Shown here piece after piece: positions 43,893 through 52,315 of a stretch of DNA of 64,000 nucleotides. A program made the translations under genes and the position numbers. Every line of letters starts with the position of its first letter. The stretch's first letter is position 1. Below the pieces are notes generated by a model. It did no database searches and was not told the DNA's origin. It was given only the letters and a program-made list of their open reading frames with translations. Source of the stretch: Luteibacter jiangsuensis (GTDB lineage Bacteria > Pseudomonadota > Gammaproteobacteria > Xanthomonadales > Rhodanobacteraceae); assembly GCF_030812295.1 (NCBI RefSeq), contig NZ_JAUSSK010000002.1:1-64000 (forward strand). Direction: 5' to 3'.

Positions 43893-43975
43893 CGCGTCAC
43901 CCGTTGGCCCGTGAAGCCCCAGAGGATAAGGGATGTGGTGTTGGTTTTGCGGTGATGGCATCGCGCACGACGTGA

Positions 43976-44049
43976 ATCGCCGACGGCGTCGGCTCCCACC
44001 GGCCGAACCTGCGGAGCCCGGACAGGTGGGAGCCGACCCTGTCGGCGAT
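43976..44049. repeat. REP doublet between ftsE promoter side and rhlB 3' end
   Basis: Left unit 43976-43999 (ATCGCCGACGGCGTCGGC-type) and right unit 44026-44049 (GTGGGAGCCGACCCTG-type), heads inward. It lies between the ftsE start and the rhlB stop, so these same-direction genes are separated by it. Confidence 0.85.
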
Positions 44050-44061
44050 AAGATGCTTGCC

Positions 44062-45873
44062 TCAGCGCCCGCCGAACAACCGGCCGATGCGGCGCAGGAG
44101 ACCGACCTTTTCCTTGGCCGGCGGTGCCGCCGGGGCTGGCGCGGATGCCGGCCGACTGGCCGTCACCTGGCGCGACGGGCGGCGGTTCGGATTCGACTGG
44201 CCTTCCACATGACGCGGAGCACCAGGCTGCTGCGCCTTGCCGGGGGACCGCGTCGCGGTCGAGGCGCCATTGCCTGCCGACGAAGCCTCGCGGCCACCAC
44301 TACGCCTGTTGGCGCCGTTACCGCCATTGCCGCCCTCGGCACCCTCGCGGGCACCGCGGCCACGACCGCCACGACGGCGCCTCTTCTTCGGCGCGGAGGC
44401 ATCGGCCATCGCCTCGGTGGCGGCCGGGAGTTCGGCGACCGTTTCGGCGACCACCACGGTCTTCATCGGCACCTCGGTCGGCACGGCGTCCGCGGCCGCG
44501 GCCGGCCTGTCCTCGCGTGGCGGGCGCGGGCGGCGCTCGCGGTTGCCCGAACGCTCACCGGAACGCGGACCGCCACGGCCGTCGCGACCGCCGCGACCAC
44601 CCTTCTCCGGCGGCGCGCCGCGCGTGGGGATGTGGCCGTCGTTATCGTTCGGGTCGTCGATTTCATCCTGAACACCATCGGCGCGCGGGCGCGGCGGCGG
44701 CATCACCAGCATCTTCGCCTCGATCGACGCGGCGGGGATCTTCTGGTTGATATAGGCCTCGATGTCGGGCAGGCCCATGGCATAGAGGTCGCAGGCGAAA
44801 CTGATCGCGTCGCCCTCGGCACCAAGCCGCGCGGTGCGGCCGATGCGATGGACGTAGTCCTCGGCGTCCTGAGGCAGGTCGTAGTTGAAGACATGGCTGA
44901 CGGCGGGAATGTGCAGGCCGCGGGCGGCCACATCGGTGGCCACGAGCAGATCGATCTGCCCTTCCTGGAAGCGCTGCAGGAGTTTCTGCCGCTTCACCTG
45001 CGGTACGTCGCCGGAGATGGCGCCGACCCGGAAGTTATGCCGCTTCAGACGGTCGGTGATGCGCTCGGCGGCGGCCTTGGTATTGACGAAGATGATGCTG
45101 CGCTCGGCCTTGCTCTCCTCGAGCAGGTTGAGCAGCAACGGCATCTTTTCCTCCTTCGACGGGAAGTAGACCACCTGGCGGACACGATCGGCGGTGACGT
45201 TCTCGGTCTCCACCACGAGCTTTTCGGCCTCGTGCATGTGCTCGTAGGCGAGTTCGAGCACGCGGTGGCTCAAGGTGGCGGAGAACAGCAGCACCTGGCG
45301 AGCCTCGCGCGAGGGCAGGCGGCGGAAGATGAAGCGCACGTCCTTGATGAAGCCGAGGTCGAACATGCGATCGGCTTCGTCGATGACCATGACCTCGACG
45401 CTGCCGAAGCCGAAGACATCCTGCTTGTAGTAATCGAGCAGGCGGCCGGGCGTGGCGATGATGATGTCGCAGCCATCGCGCAGTTGCTGGCGCTGCTTGT
45501 CGTAGTCGACGCCACCGTAGATCAGGGCGCTGCGCAGGCCGGTGGCCTTGCCGATGGTCTGGAAGTCCTTCTCGATCTGGATCGCCAGCTCACGGGTCGG
45601 CGCGATGATCAGGGCGCGGGGATCGGAATCCTTGCGGTCCGGATGCGCCGGGTTCTTGAGCAGGCGGTCCATCAGGGCGACCAGGAAGGCGAAGGTCTTG
45701 CCGGTGCCCGTCTGGGCCTGTCCGGCGACGTCGCGGCCGGTCAGGGCGACCGGGAGGGTCAGCGCCTGGATCGGCGTGCAACGGGTGATGCCGGCGGCGG
45801 CGAGGCCCTGGTGGAGCAGCGGATGGAGGTCGAGGTTTTCGTAGAAGACGTCGGTGAGAACGGTTTGGGACAT
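44062..45873 (-). CDS. rhlB: DEAD-box RNA helicase RhlB with long RGG-rich tail
   Basis: 603 residues from ATG 45873. A complete DEAD-box core covers about 1-395: Q-motif [10 protein letters not shown], Walker A AQTGTGKT near 55, DEAD in [13 protein letters not shown] in LFSATLSH, and [10 protein letters not shown]. From about 395 the tail is low-complexity: Arg/Gly/Glu/Pro/Ala-rich with many RGG-like blocks ([22 protein letters not shown]) and [12 protein letters not shown], ending [13 protein letters not shown]. coli RhlB (421 residues) lacks most of this. RhlB unwinds RNA in the degradosome. Location next to trxA-rho supports the name. The tail could bind RNA or promote condensates; that is inference. 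Confidence 0.92.
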   Translation of the reverse strand: MSQTVLTDVFYENLDLHPLLHQGLAAAGITRCTPIQALTLPVALTGRDVAGQAQTGTGKTFAFLVALMDRLLKNPAHPDRKDSDPRALIIAPTRELAIQIEKDFQTIGKATGLRSALIYGGVDYDKQRQQLRDGCDIIIATPGRLLDYYKQDVFGFGSVEVMVIDEADRMFDLGFIKDVRFIFRRLPSREARQVLLFSATLSHRVLELAYEHMHEAEKLVVETENVTADRVRQVVYFPSKEEKMPLLLNLLEESKAERSIIFVNTKAAAERITDRLKRHNFRVGAISGDVPQVKRQKLLQRFQEGQIDLLVATDVAARGLHIPAVSHVFNYDLPQDAEDYVHRIGRTARLGAEGDAISFACDLYAMGLPDIEAYINQKIPAASIEAKMLVMPPPRPRADGVQDEIDDPNDNDGHIPTRGAPPEKGGRGGRDGRGGPRSGERSGNRERRPRPPREDRPAAAADAVPTEVPMKTVVVAETVAELPAATEAMADASAPKKRRRRGGRGRGAREGAEGGNGGNGANRRSGGREASSAGNGASTATRSPGKAQQPGAPRHVEGQSNPNRRPSRQVTASRPASAPAPAAPPAKEKVGLLRRIGRLFGGR

Positions 45874-46310
45874 GTGGATGAGTGACCTGGAGTCTCGCGC
45901 CACGGATACGCGGCGTCGCCCCGGCGGCAGGAATGGGCCGCGGGGCGGTGGGTGATCCGGTCGGCGGCGTCACGGGAGAGTCGGCGGGCACCGGTTCGAG
46001 ACCGGCGGCCTTACGACGCGCCCGGCGCACGATGGCCGGAGGCGGCGGCGCGCGACCCGACGGTTCCCGCTGGCATAGGTGAAAAGGCTGTTAACCGCGA
46101 GAGCGTGCTCACCTATGTCAACGAGAACCATCCCGTCGACGCCCTTGAATCGCTTGAATCGCGCCCCTAGTTGGGTTGGAATGAGGGCCGCCGGCTGCAA
46201 TGGCCAAGACCTTCGGTACCGGTTGGACCCGCGACATGGGGCTCCTTAGTGTAGCCGATGCGGACGTCACGGTCGTCAACCCCCTTTCACCCCCTTCCTT
46301 GGAGACCCCG
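45874..46310. other. Divergent intergenic region rhlB / trxA
   Basis: 437 bp with no convincing gene. It holds the rhlB leader, an AT-richer patch around 46070-46150, and a sigma32-like promoter at 46144-46169 reading toward trxA. Frames of 60-145 codons here are unsupported; the one joined to trxA is an upstream extension. Confidence 0.6.
46144..46169 (+). promoter_or_regulatory. Candidate sigma32 promoter upstream of trxA
   Basis: CTTGAA (46144-46149), preceded by CGCC, then 14 bases, then CCCCTA (46164-46169). This is close to the RpoH pattern CTTGAA-N13-15-CCCCAT. A second overlapping CTTGAA at 46153 makes the call less certain. trxA starts at 46311, about 140 bp downstream. Confidence 0.45.
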
Positions 46311-46637
46311 GTGAGCGAAAAGATCACCCACACGAGCGACGCTGCGTTCCAGAAGGACGTCCTCGATTCCGATACCCCCGTTCTGCTCGACTTCTGGGCG
46401 GAATGGTGCGGCCCCTGCAAGGCGATCGCCCCGGTCCTCGACCAGCTGGCCGACCAGTACGACGGCAAGCTGAAGATCGTGAAGATCAACATCGACGAGA
46501 ACCAGAATACCCCGCGCCAGTTTGGTGTCCGCGGCATCCCGACGCTGATGGTCTTCAAGGGCGGCAAGGTCGAGGCGACCCAGATCGGCGCCGTCGGCAA
46601 GAGCCAGCTCGACCAGATGATCCAGAAGGCGATCTGA
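46311..46637 (+). CDS. trxA: Thioredoxin 1
   Basis: 108 residues from GTG 46311 with GGAGA upstream; this matches E. coli TrxA length and starts SEKITHTSD-like (E. coli SDKIIHLTD). The active site is WCGPCKA near 33-39; the conserved cis-Pro is in RGIPTLMVFKGG. It is the cytoplasmic reductant for ribonucleotide reductase and other disulfide substrates. Longer upstream ATG forms are rejected. It is followed by a hairpin and rho in the same direction, as in E. coli. Confidence 0.96.
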   Translation: MSEKITHTSDAAFQKDVLDSDTPVLLDFWAEWCGPCKAIAPVLDQLADQYDGKLKIVKINIDENQNTPRQFGVRGIPTLMVFKGGKVEATQIGAVGKSQLDQMIQKAI

Positions 46638-46668
46638 TCGTTTTAGCTGTACGCTTCACTTCCGCCGC

Positions 46669-46700
46669 CGCGTGAGGCGCTTTACGCCGCGCCTCACGCG
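46669..46700. terminator. 12-bp perfect stem-loop between trxA and rho
   Basis: CGCGTGAGGCGC (46669-46680) and GCGCCTCACGCG (46689-46700) with an 8-base loop and no T-run. It is either a weak terminator or a regulatory hairpin in the leader of rho. Confidence 0.5.
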
Positions 46701-46796
46701 ATGCTAGGCTTCAGGAGTTCGCCGGGACACCGCTTGTCCCCCACGCCGCGAACCCTCTCCCATTCTTCTTTCAACGGCGCCCCGTGAGGTTTGCCC

Positions 46797-48638
46797 GTGT
46801 CCGATATCGAAACCAAAGATTCCATCGACGCCAAGGGCGCCGGCGACCAGCCTGCGACCGAACCGCGTCCGCGCACCCGCCGCAAGGCCCCGGCTTCGGC
46901 CGAGGCGCCGGCGGTAGAGACGAGCGCCCCGTCGCCGGCTCCCGCCAGGGCGGCGGCGCCACCGTCCCCACCCACGCCGCCACCGCTTCCGCCGGCCCCG
47001 CAGGCCGAACTCCAGCTGGGTAACACGCAGCAGGCGGAAAATCGGCAGCCTACGCCGCAGAACGAAGCGCGTGACGGCAACCAGGGACAGTCCCAGGGTG
47101 GCAGCCAGCCGAACAACCCGCCGCAGGCGCGTGGCGACAACCCGAACCAGCAGCAGAACCCCAACCGCGCCAATGACCGCAATGACCGCAACGAGCGTGA
47201 CGGCCGTGGCCGCCGCCGGCGCAACGAGCGCAACCAGCAGCGCCAGGGTGGCGGCGGTGGCGGCAGCCCGGGCAACAGCAGTGGCGGCGGTGGCGGTAAC
47301 TACCAGCATCCGCGCAACAACAACGGCTATCCCGTCGACGACGACGAGAATGCCGACGCCGGCAGCAACGATCGCCTGATCAACCTGACCGAGCTCAAGC
47401 GCAAGAACGCGATCCAGCTGCTCGAGTTCGCCGAATCGCTCGGCGTCCGCGAGGGCGTGGCGCGCCAGCGCAAGCAGGACGTCGTCTTCAACATCCTCAA
47501 GGCCCACGCCCGCTCCGGCGGTGGCATCTGGGCGGAGGGCGTGCTCGAGATCCTGCAGGACGGCTTCGGCTTCCTGCGCTCGGCCGACGAGTCCTACCTG
47601 GCCGGTCCGGACGACATCTACGTCTCGCCCAGCCAGATCCGGCGCTTCAACCTGCGTACGGGCGACTACATCACCGGTCGCGTCCGCCATCCGAAGGAAG
47701 GCGAGCGCTACTTCGCGATGCTCAAGGTCGACGACATCAACGGCGATCCGCCGGAGGCGTCGAAGAACAAGCTCCTGTTCGAGAACCTCACCCCGCTGTT
47801 CCCGCGCAAGTCGTTCAAGCTCGAGCGCGGCAACGGGTCCACCGAGGACATCACCGGGCGCATCCTCGACCTCGTCGCCCCGATCGGCCGTGGTCAGCGC
47901 GGCCTCATCGTCTCCCAGCCGAAATCCGGTAAGACGATGATGCTGCAGAACATCGCCCAGGCCATCCAGTACAACCACCCGGACGTCCATCTGATCATGC
48001 TGTTGATCGATGAGCGTCCCGAGGAAGTCACGGAAATCGCCCGTACCGTTCGCGCCGAAGTCATCAGCTCCACCTTCGACGAGCCGGCCGTCCGTCACGT
48101 GCAGGTCGCCGAGATGGTGATCGAGCGTGCCAAACGCCTGGTCGAGCACAAGAAGGACGTGGTGATCCTGCTCGACTCGATCACCCGCCTGGCCCGCGCC
48201 TACAACACCGTGGTTCCCAGCTCCGGCAAGGTGCTCACCGGCGGTGTCGACGCCAACGCCCTGCAGCGCCCGAAGCGCTTCTTCGGCGCGGCACGCAACG
48301 TCGAGGAAGGCGGCAGCCTCACCATCATCGCCACGGCCCTGACCGATACCGGTTCGAAGATGGACGAGGTGATCTACGAGGAGTTCAAGGGCACCGGCAA
48401 CATGGAAGTGCACCTGTCCCGCCGCATCTCCGAGAAGCGCGTCTACCCGGCGATCGACATCAACCGGTCGGGTACCCGCCGCGAAGACCTGCTCATCGAC
48501 CCGGACCTGCTCGCGAAGATCTGGATCCTGCGTAAGCTCCTTCACCCGATGGACGAGCTGGCCGCGATGGAGTTCATGCTCGACAAGATGAAGAACACGA
48601 AGTCCAACGACGAGTTCTTCAATTCCATGAAGCGCTGA
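46797..48638 (+). CDS. rho: Transcription termination factor Rho with long disordered N-terminal insert
   Basis: 613 residues from GTG 46797 (GAGG upstream); an in-frame TTG at 46791 is too close to the ribosome site. Residues 1-190 are low-complexity: Pro/Ala (14-72), then Gln/Asn (73-125), Asp/Arg/Asn with repeated NDRNDRNER, then Gly/Asn ([18 protein letters not shown]). The Rho N-terminal helical domain begins at [19 protein letters not shown] near 195; the RNA-binding OSB fold has [13 protein letters not shown]. Walker A-like SQPKSGKT near 374 and Walker [17 protein letters not shown] near 455 mark the ATPase. It is about 190 residues longer than E. coli Rho (419). It terminates untranslated transcripts. 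Confidence 0.96.
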   Translation: MSDIETKDSIDAKGAGDQPATEPRPRTRRKAPASAEAPAVETSAPSPAPARAAAPPSPPTPPPLPPAPQAELQLGNTQQAENRQPTPQNEARDGNQGQSQGGSQPNNPPQARGDNPNQQQNPNRANDRNDRNERDGRGRRRRNERNQQRQGGGGGGSPGNSSGGGGGNYQHPRNNNGYPVDDDENADAGSNDRLINLTELKRKNAIQLLEFAESLGVREGVARQRKQDVVFNILKAHARSGGGIWAEGVLEILQDGFGFLRSADESYLAGPDDIYVSPSQIRRFNLRTGDYITGRVRHPKEGERYFAMLKVDDINGDPPEASKNKLLFENLTPLFPRKSFKLERGNGSTEDITGRILDLVAPIGRGQRGLIVSQPKSGKTMMLQNIAQAIQYNHPDVHLIMLLIDERPEEVTEIARTVRAEVISSTFDEPAVRHVQVAEMVIERAKRLVEHKKDVVILLDSITRLARAYNTVVPSSGKVLTGGVDANALQRPKRFFGAARNVEEGGSLTIIATALTDTGSKMDEVIYEEFKGTGNMEVHLSRRISEKRVYPAIDINRSGTRREDLLIDPDLLAKIWILRKLLHPMDELAAMEFMLDKMKNTKSNDEFFNSMKR

Positions 48639-48657
48639 GCGCTCCACGGGATATTGC

Positions 48658-48686
48658 GAAGAGGCCGCCCACGGGGCGGCCTCTTC
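48658..48686. terminator. Strong 13-bp hairpin downstream of rho
   Basis: GAAGAGGCCGCCC (48658-48670) and GGGCGGCCTCTTC (48674-48686), loop ACG, no T-run. It lies 20 bp past the rho stop, so it probably ends or stabilises that transcript. Confidence 0.7.
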
Positions 48687-48807
48687 GTATCCGCGCCCCG
48701 TCCACCGGCTTTTGCTACGCTGCGCCGCCGGCCATCCCTTTTGGGCACGAAGACGCGCCCCCATGTGGAGCGGCTACCGGCCCAAAGCCCAACGTCAAGG
48801 AAAGTCC

Positions 48808-50178
48808 GTGTCCATCCCCAGCGCCGCCAAGAGCACGCCGATCGGCGACCGTCACGACCTGGTCGCCTACCTCGCCGAAGGCGAGAAGCCGCGCGAGGCC
48901 TGGCGCATCGGCACGGAACACGAGAAATTCGGCTTCTATACCGACGACCTGACGCCGCCCCCCTTCGTGGGCGAGCGTCCGGGTATCCGCGCGGTGCTCG
49001 AGGGCCTGGCGTCCCGCTTCGACTGGGACATCGCCCGCGAGGGCGAGACGCCCGTGGCGCTGACCAAGGGCATGGCGAACATCACGCTCGAGCCAGCCGG
49101 CCAGCTGGAACTGTCCGGTGCCCCGCTGAAGTCCGTGCACGAGACCTGCGACGAGGTGACGAACCATCTGAAGGAGGTCCGTTCGGTGGCCGAAGAACTC
49201 GGCATCGGCTTCCTCGGCATGGGCTTCCAGCCTAAATGGCGCCGCGACCAGATGCCCTGGATGCCCAAGGGCCGCTACAAGATCATGCGCGAGTACATGC
49301 CCAAGGTCGGTTCGCTCGGCCTCGACATGATGACCCGCACCTGCACCGTCCAGGTCAACCTCGACTATGCGAGCGAGGCCGACATGGTGAAGAAATTCCG
49401 CGTCGCACTGGCCTTGCAGCCCATCGCCACGGCGCTGTTCGCCAATTCACCCTTCACCGAAGGCAAGCCCAACGGCTACAAGTCGTACCGCTCGCACGTC
49501 TGGACCGATACCGACGGCGACCGCACCGGGATGCTCGATTTCGTCTTCGAGGACGGCTTCGGTTATGAGCGCTACGTCGACTACATCCTCGACGTGCCCA
49601 TGTACTTCAGCTATCGCGACGGCCGGTATGTCGACCTGTCCGGGCAGGACTTCAAGAAATTCATGCGTGGCGAACTGCCCGCCCTGCCGGGCGTGCGGGC
49701 GACGATGAAGGACTGGGCCGACCACCTGACGACCGCCTTCCCCGAAGTGCGCCTGAAGCAGTACCTGGAAATGCGCGGCGCCGACACGAGCACGTGGAAT
49801 TCGCTCTGCGCGCTGCCGGCATTCTGGGTGGGCTTGCTGTACGACGATGTCGCCCTGGACGCGGCCTGGGATCTGGTGAAGGACTTCAGCAAGACCGAGC
49901 GGCATGCGTTGCGCGACGGCGTGCCGAAAGAGGCACTGGCCCTGCGCTTTCGCGATCACACCGTACGCGAGCTTTCCCTCGACGCGCTGAAAATTTCGGA
50001 AGCGGGCCTGAAACGCCGCAACCAGCTCGGGAACCGGGGCGCCGATGAATCGATCTACCTGGAACCCCTGATGGAGATCGCCATCTCGGGCAGGACGCAG
50101 GCCGACGTCAAGCTCGAGCGGTTCCACAAGGAGTGGAACGAGAGCGTCGACCCGGTCTTCCGCGAATACGCCTACTAG
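48808..50178 (+). CDS. gshA: Glutamate-cysteine ligase, plant-type (class 3)
   Basis: 456 residues from GTG 48808, with AAGGAAAG upstream. It shows the class 3 signature typical of xanthomonads and plants rather than E. coli GshA: WRIGTEHEKFGF near 33, TLEPAGQLELSGAP near 93, TCTVQVNLDYASEADMVKKFR near 175 and FANSPFTEGKPNGYKS near 213. The catalytic step is ATP-dependent joining of glutamate gamma-carboxyl to cysteine, the first step of glutathione synthesis. It ends in a bidirectional terminator. Lone gene downstream of rho. Confidence 0.95.
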   Translation: MSIPSAAKSTPIGDRHDLVAYLAEGEKPREAWRIGTEHEKFGFYTDDLTPPPFVGERPGIRAVLEGLASRFDWDIAREGETPVALTKGMANITLEPAGQLELSGAPLKSVHETCDEVTNHLKEVRSVAEELGIGFLGMGFQPKWRRDQMPWMPKGRYKIMREYMPKVGSLGLDMMTRTCTVQVNLDYASEADMVKKFRVALALQPIATALFANSPFTEGKPNGYKSYRSHVWTDTDGDRTGMLDFVFEDGFGYERYVDYILDVPMYFSYRDGRYVDLSGQDFKKFMRGELPALPGVRATMKDWADHLTTAFPEVRLKQYLEMRGADTSTWNSLCALPAFWVGLLYDDVALDAAWDLVKDFSKTERHALRDGVPKEALALRFRDHTVRELSLDALKISEAGLKRRNQLGNRGADESIYLEPLMEIAISGRTQADVKLERFHKEWNESVDPVFREYAY

Positions 50179-50195
50179 GTAAGCAGGCAGGTATC

Positions 50196-50231
50196 AAAAA
50201 AAACCTCCCCGTTGCCGGGGAGGTTTTTTTT
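50196..50231. terminator. Bidirectional Rho-independent terminator
   Basis: CCTCCCCG-TTGC-CGGGGAGG flanked by eight A residues on the left and eight T residues on the right, so it works for gshA on one strand and the FadL gene on the other. Confidence 0.95.
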
Positions 50232-50259
50232 CGCTCGTATCAGTCGATCGCGGGAGCGA

Positions 50260-51687
50260 TCAGAACTGGTACTTGGCCGACACGCTGAGCAGGTTGCCCT
50301 TGTCGTCGCTCTCGCCGACCAGGCGATCGTTGGTCGAGCTGTTCACGCCGCCGATGTGCGCCTTGTTGACGAAGATGTGCGCATAGCCTGCGTTGATCTC
50401 GAAGCGCTCGGTGGCCTTGTAGCCGAGACCGAAAGCCACCCACTTGCGGGTCGAGTCCGGCACGCGCGGCGAGCGGGTGTCGTCGTAGGTCGGAGTGCTG
50501 TCCACGGCCACACCGGCACGCAGGGTGAACTTGTCGTCGAGGTAATACTCGCCGCCGACCGAAGCGAACCAGCTGTTGCGCCAGCTGTAGTTTTCGGTGG
50601 TGGCCGGCTGGTTCGGGTTCGAATAGTTGACCGTGAGGTCCTTGAACGAGTCCCACTTGGTCCACGACAGGTCGAAGCCGAGGCCGAACTTTTCGTCCTG
50701 GTGCCAGAAGCTGGCGGTCGCGATGGCCGGGGTGGTGAAGCCCGCGCGGCCATCGGTATGGGTGAACGGCGGCTGCCCGCTACCCAGCAGGGCACCGACG
50801 GTCGGATTTGACAGCACGGCGGTGACATTGGTCGGCATGGTGAAATTGCCGGTGCCTTCCAGGGTGTGCTTGATCTTGCTGCGATAGTTCAGCGCGATGC
50901 GATCGTTCGGCGTGAGCTTCCACAGGCCACCGACCTGCCAGCCGTAGGCCCAGTCGTCACCCTTGATCTTCGCGTAGCCATCGCTGCCCGGAGGCACGAC
51001 GGCCGCGTACTGCGCGGCGAGCGCACGGGCGACGGCCGGGGAAAGCTGGCCCGCTGCCGCGGCGCGCTGGATCAGGCCCAGGCCGACGGTGTTGTAGTTG
51101 ATCGCGCTGGTCAGTTCCGCGCTCGTCTTCTGTGCGATGGCGCTGACGCCGACGGCGAAGTCGTCGGTTACGTCGAAAGAGGCCGACAAGGTCACGTCGA
51201 ACGACTTGAAGTCCGACTTGATGCCGTTGTAACGACCCTTCCAGTCGGAGTCGTATTCGGTCTTGAAACCGAACGGCGCGGTCAGGCCGAGGCCGAGGTG
51301 CACGCGGTCGCTGACCTGGGTGGCGAAGTACATCGCCGGAACGGGGATCGTGGTGCCGGCTTCGCCGCCGTTACCGCCGCTGATCGGACGGCCCTGCGCG
51401 TCGGTGGCCGTGCCGTGGAACTTGGTGCTGAAATTGATGCCGGTGACATCGGCCTGGAACACGTTGCCCTTGAGCATGGACATCGCGGCCGGGTTGTTGA
51501 CGATGACGGAGGCATCGTCACCCGCGGCGGTGGAGCCGGCGAATGCGCGGCCCAGTGCCTTGGCGCTGTTTTCCTTCAGCTGGAAGGCGCTGGCGTGGGC
51601 GGCCTGCGGAGCCACCAACGCACCGGCAATGGCCAGCGAAAGGGCGGCGATGGCCAGCGGACGGGTCGAAAGATTCAGCTTCTGCAT
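50260..51687 (-). CDS. fadL: FadL-family outer-membrane long-chain fatty-acid channel
   Basis: 475 residues. The signal peptide ends AAHA at about 32; mature start SAFQLKENSAKALGRAFAGSTAAGDDASVIVNNPAAMSML (split) has the FadL hatch signature including the NPA motif. A 14-strand barrel follows, ending in the outer-membrane type terminus SVSAKYQF. It admits fatty acids or other hydrophobic compounds such as aromatic hydrocarbons. The start is ATG 51687, preceded by CAGGAG. It is convergent with gshA through the bidirectional terminator. The ligand is inferred from family only. Confidence 0.9.
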   Translation of the reverse strand: MQKLNLSTRPLAIAALSLAIAGALVAPQAAHASAFQLKENSAKALGRAFAGSTAAGDDASVIVNNPAAMSMLKGNVFQADVTGINFSTKFHGTATDAQGRPISGGNGGEAGTTIPVPAMYFATQVSDRVHLGLGLTAPFGFKTEYDSDWKGRYNGIKSDFKSFDVTLSASFDVTDDFAVGVSAIAQKTSAELTSAINYNTVGLGLIQRAAAAGQLSPAVARALAAQYAAVVPPGSDGYAKIKGDDWAYGWQVGGLWKLTPNDRIALNYRSKIKHTLEGTGNFTMPTNVTAVLSNPTVGALLGSGQPPFTHTDGRAGFTTPAIATASFWHQDEKFGLGFDLSWTKWDSFKDLTVNYSNPNQPATTENYSWRNSWFASVGGEYYLDDKFTLRAGVAVDSTPTYDDTRSPRVPDSTRKWVAFGLGYKATERFEINAGYAHIFVNKAHIGGVNSSTNDRLVGESDDKGNLLSVSAKYQF

Positions 51688-51922
51688 GCGGAGTGGCTCC
51701 TGCTTTTGTTCTGCTCGGGGGCGATGTAAAGCGCGTAGAAAGCGTAAAACTTTCCCCTTTTCATACGCGCGTTTAACAATCTGGCTGCGAACTCTGGACG
51801 ACTTGACGGCCGCTTTGCAAGTGCTAATGCAACAAAGATGAAACGGTTACCGCTTACGGGGCCCCCGTCGGCGCCGCGTTTTGCTACGGTAGGAACTCAC
51901 GCCGCCAGCGAGACCTGCCGTC

Positions 51923-52225
51923 ATGCACAGCTTCGTCTACGCCAGTCAGCGCAAACCCGACACTTATGTCTGGCTCACCCGCCGCGAGGGCTTCGATGTC
52001 CTCCCCGAGCCGCTTGTCCTTCTGTTGGGTGAACTCCGCTTCGTGCTCGAGGTGGAACTCACGCCGCAGCGCCGCCTGCCCCACGACGATTCGGAGCGGG
52101 TGCTGGCGAACCTCGCCGCCCAGGGCTGGCACATGCAGACGCCGCCCAATGAGACGCTCAGCGTTTGCAACCAGCCCAACCACAATCGCGAGATCGACCC
52201 GGACCAGATCGTCGTCCGCGCCTGA
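51923..52225 (+). CDS. YcgL domain protein
   Basis: 100 residues. It matches the YcgL family: HSFVYASQRKPDTYVWL at the start, PEPLVLLLGELRFVLEVELTP in the middle and GWHMQTPP toward the end. The family is a small conserved alpha/beta fold of unknown function in gammaproteobacteria. The ATG at 51923 has only a weak ribosome site. It is followed at 90 bp by the ankyrin gene. Confidence 0.88.
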   Translation: MHSFVYASQRKPDTYVWLTRREGFDVLPEPLVLLLGELRFVLEVELTPQRRLPHDDSERVLANLAAQGWHMQTPPNETLSVCNQPNHNREIDPDQIVVRA

Positions 52226-52302
52226 CCTTTCCGAATCCGCACATGGACGAGACGTGCAGCACGGGTTAACGCCGCGTTACCGCGTGGGCGGTTTCCGCTC
52301 CG

Positions 52303-52308
52303 TATACT
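52303..52308 (+). promoter_or_regulatory. Candidate -10 element of a leaderless ankyrin-protein transcript
   Basis: TATACT ends 7 bases before the ATG at 52316, so transcription would begin at or next to the start codon. No ribosome site is visible (CTCCTGCGC before ATG). The -35 is not clear. Confidence 0.45.
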
Positions 52309-52315
52309 CCTGCGC

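Noticed and set aside
45985-46020. tRNA-like GGTTCGAGACC
   Set aside because: No matching acceptor stem or D/anticodon arms around it; the GGTTCGA is chance.
46704-48764. 686-codon minus-strand frame
   Set aside because: Antisense to rho; no recognisable domain or start signal.
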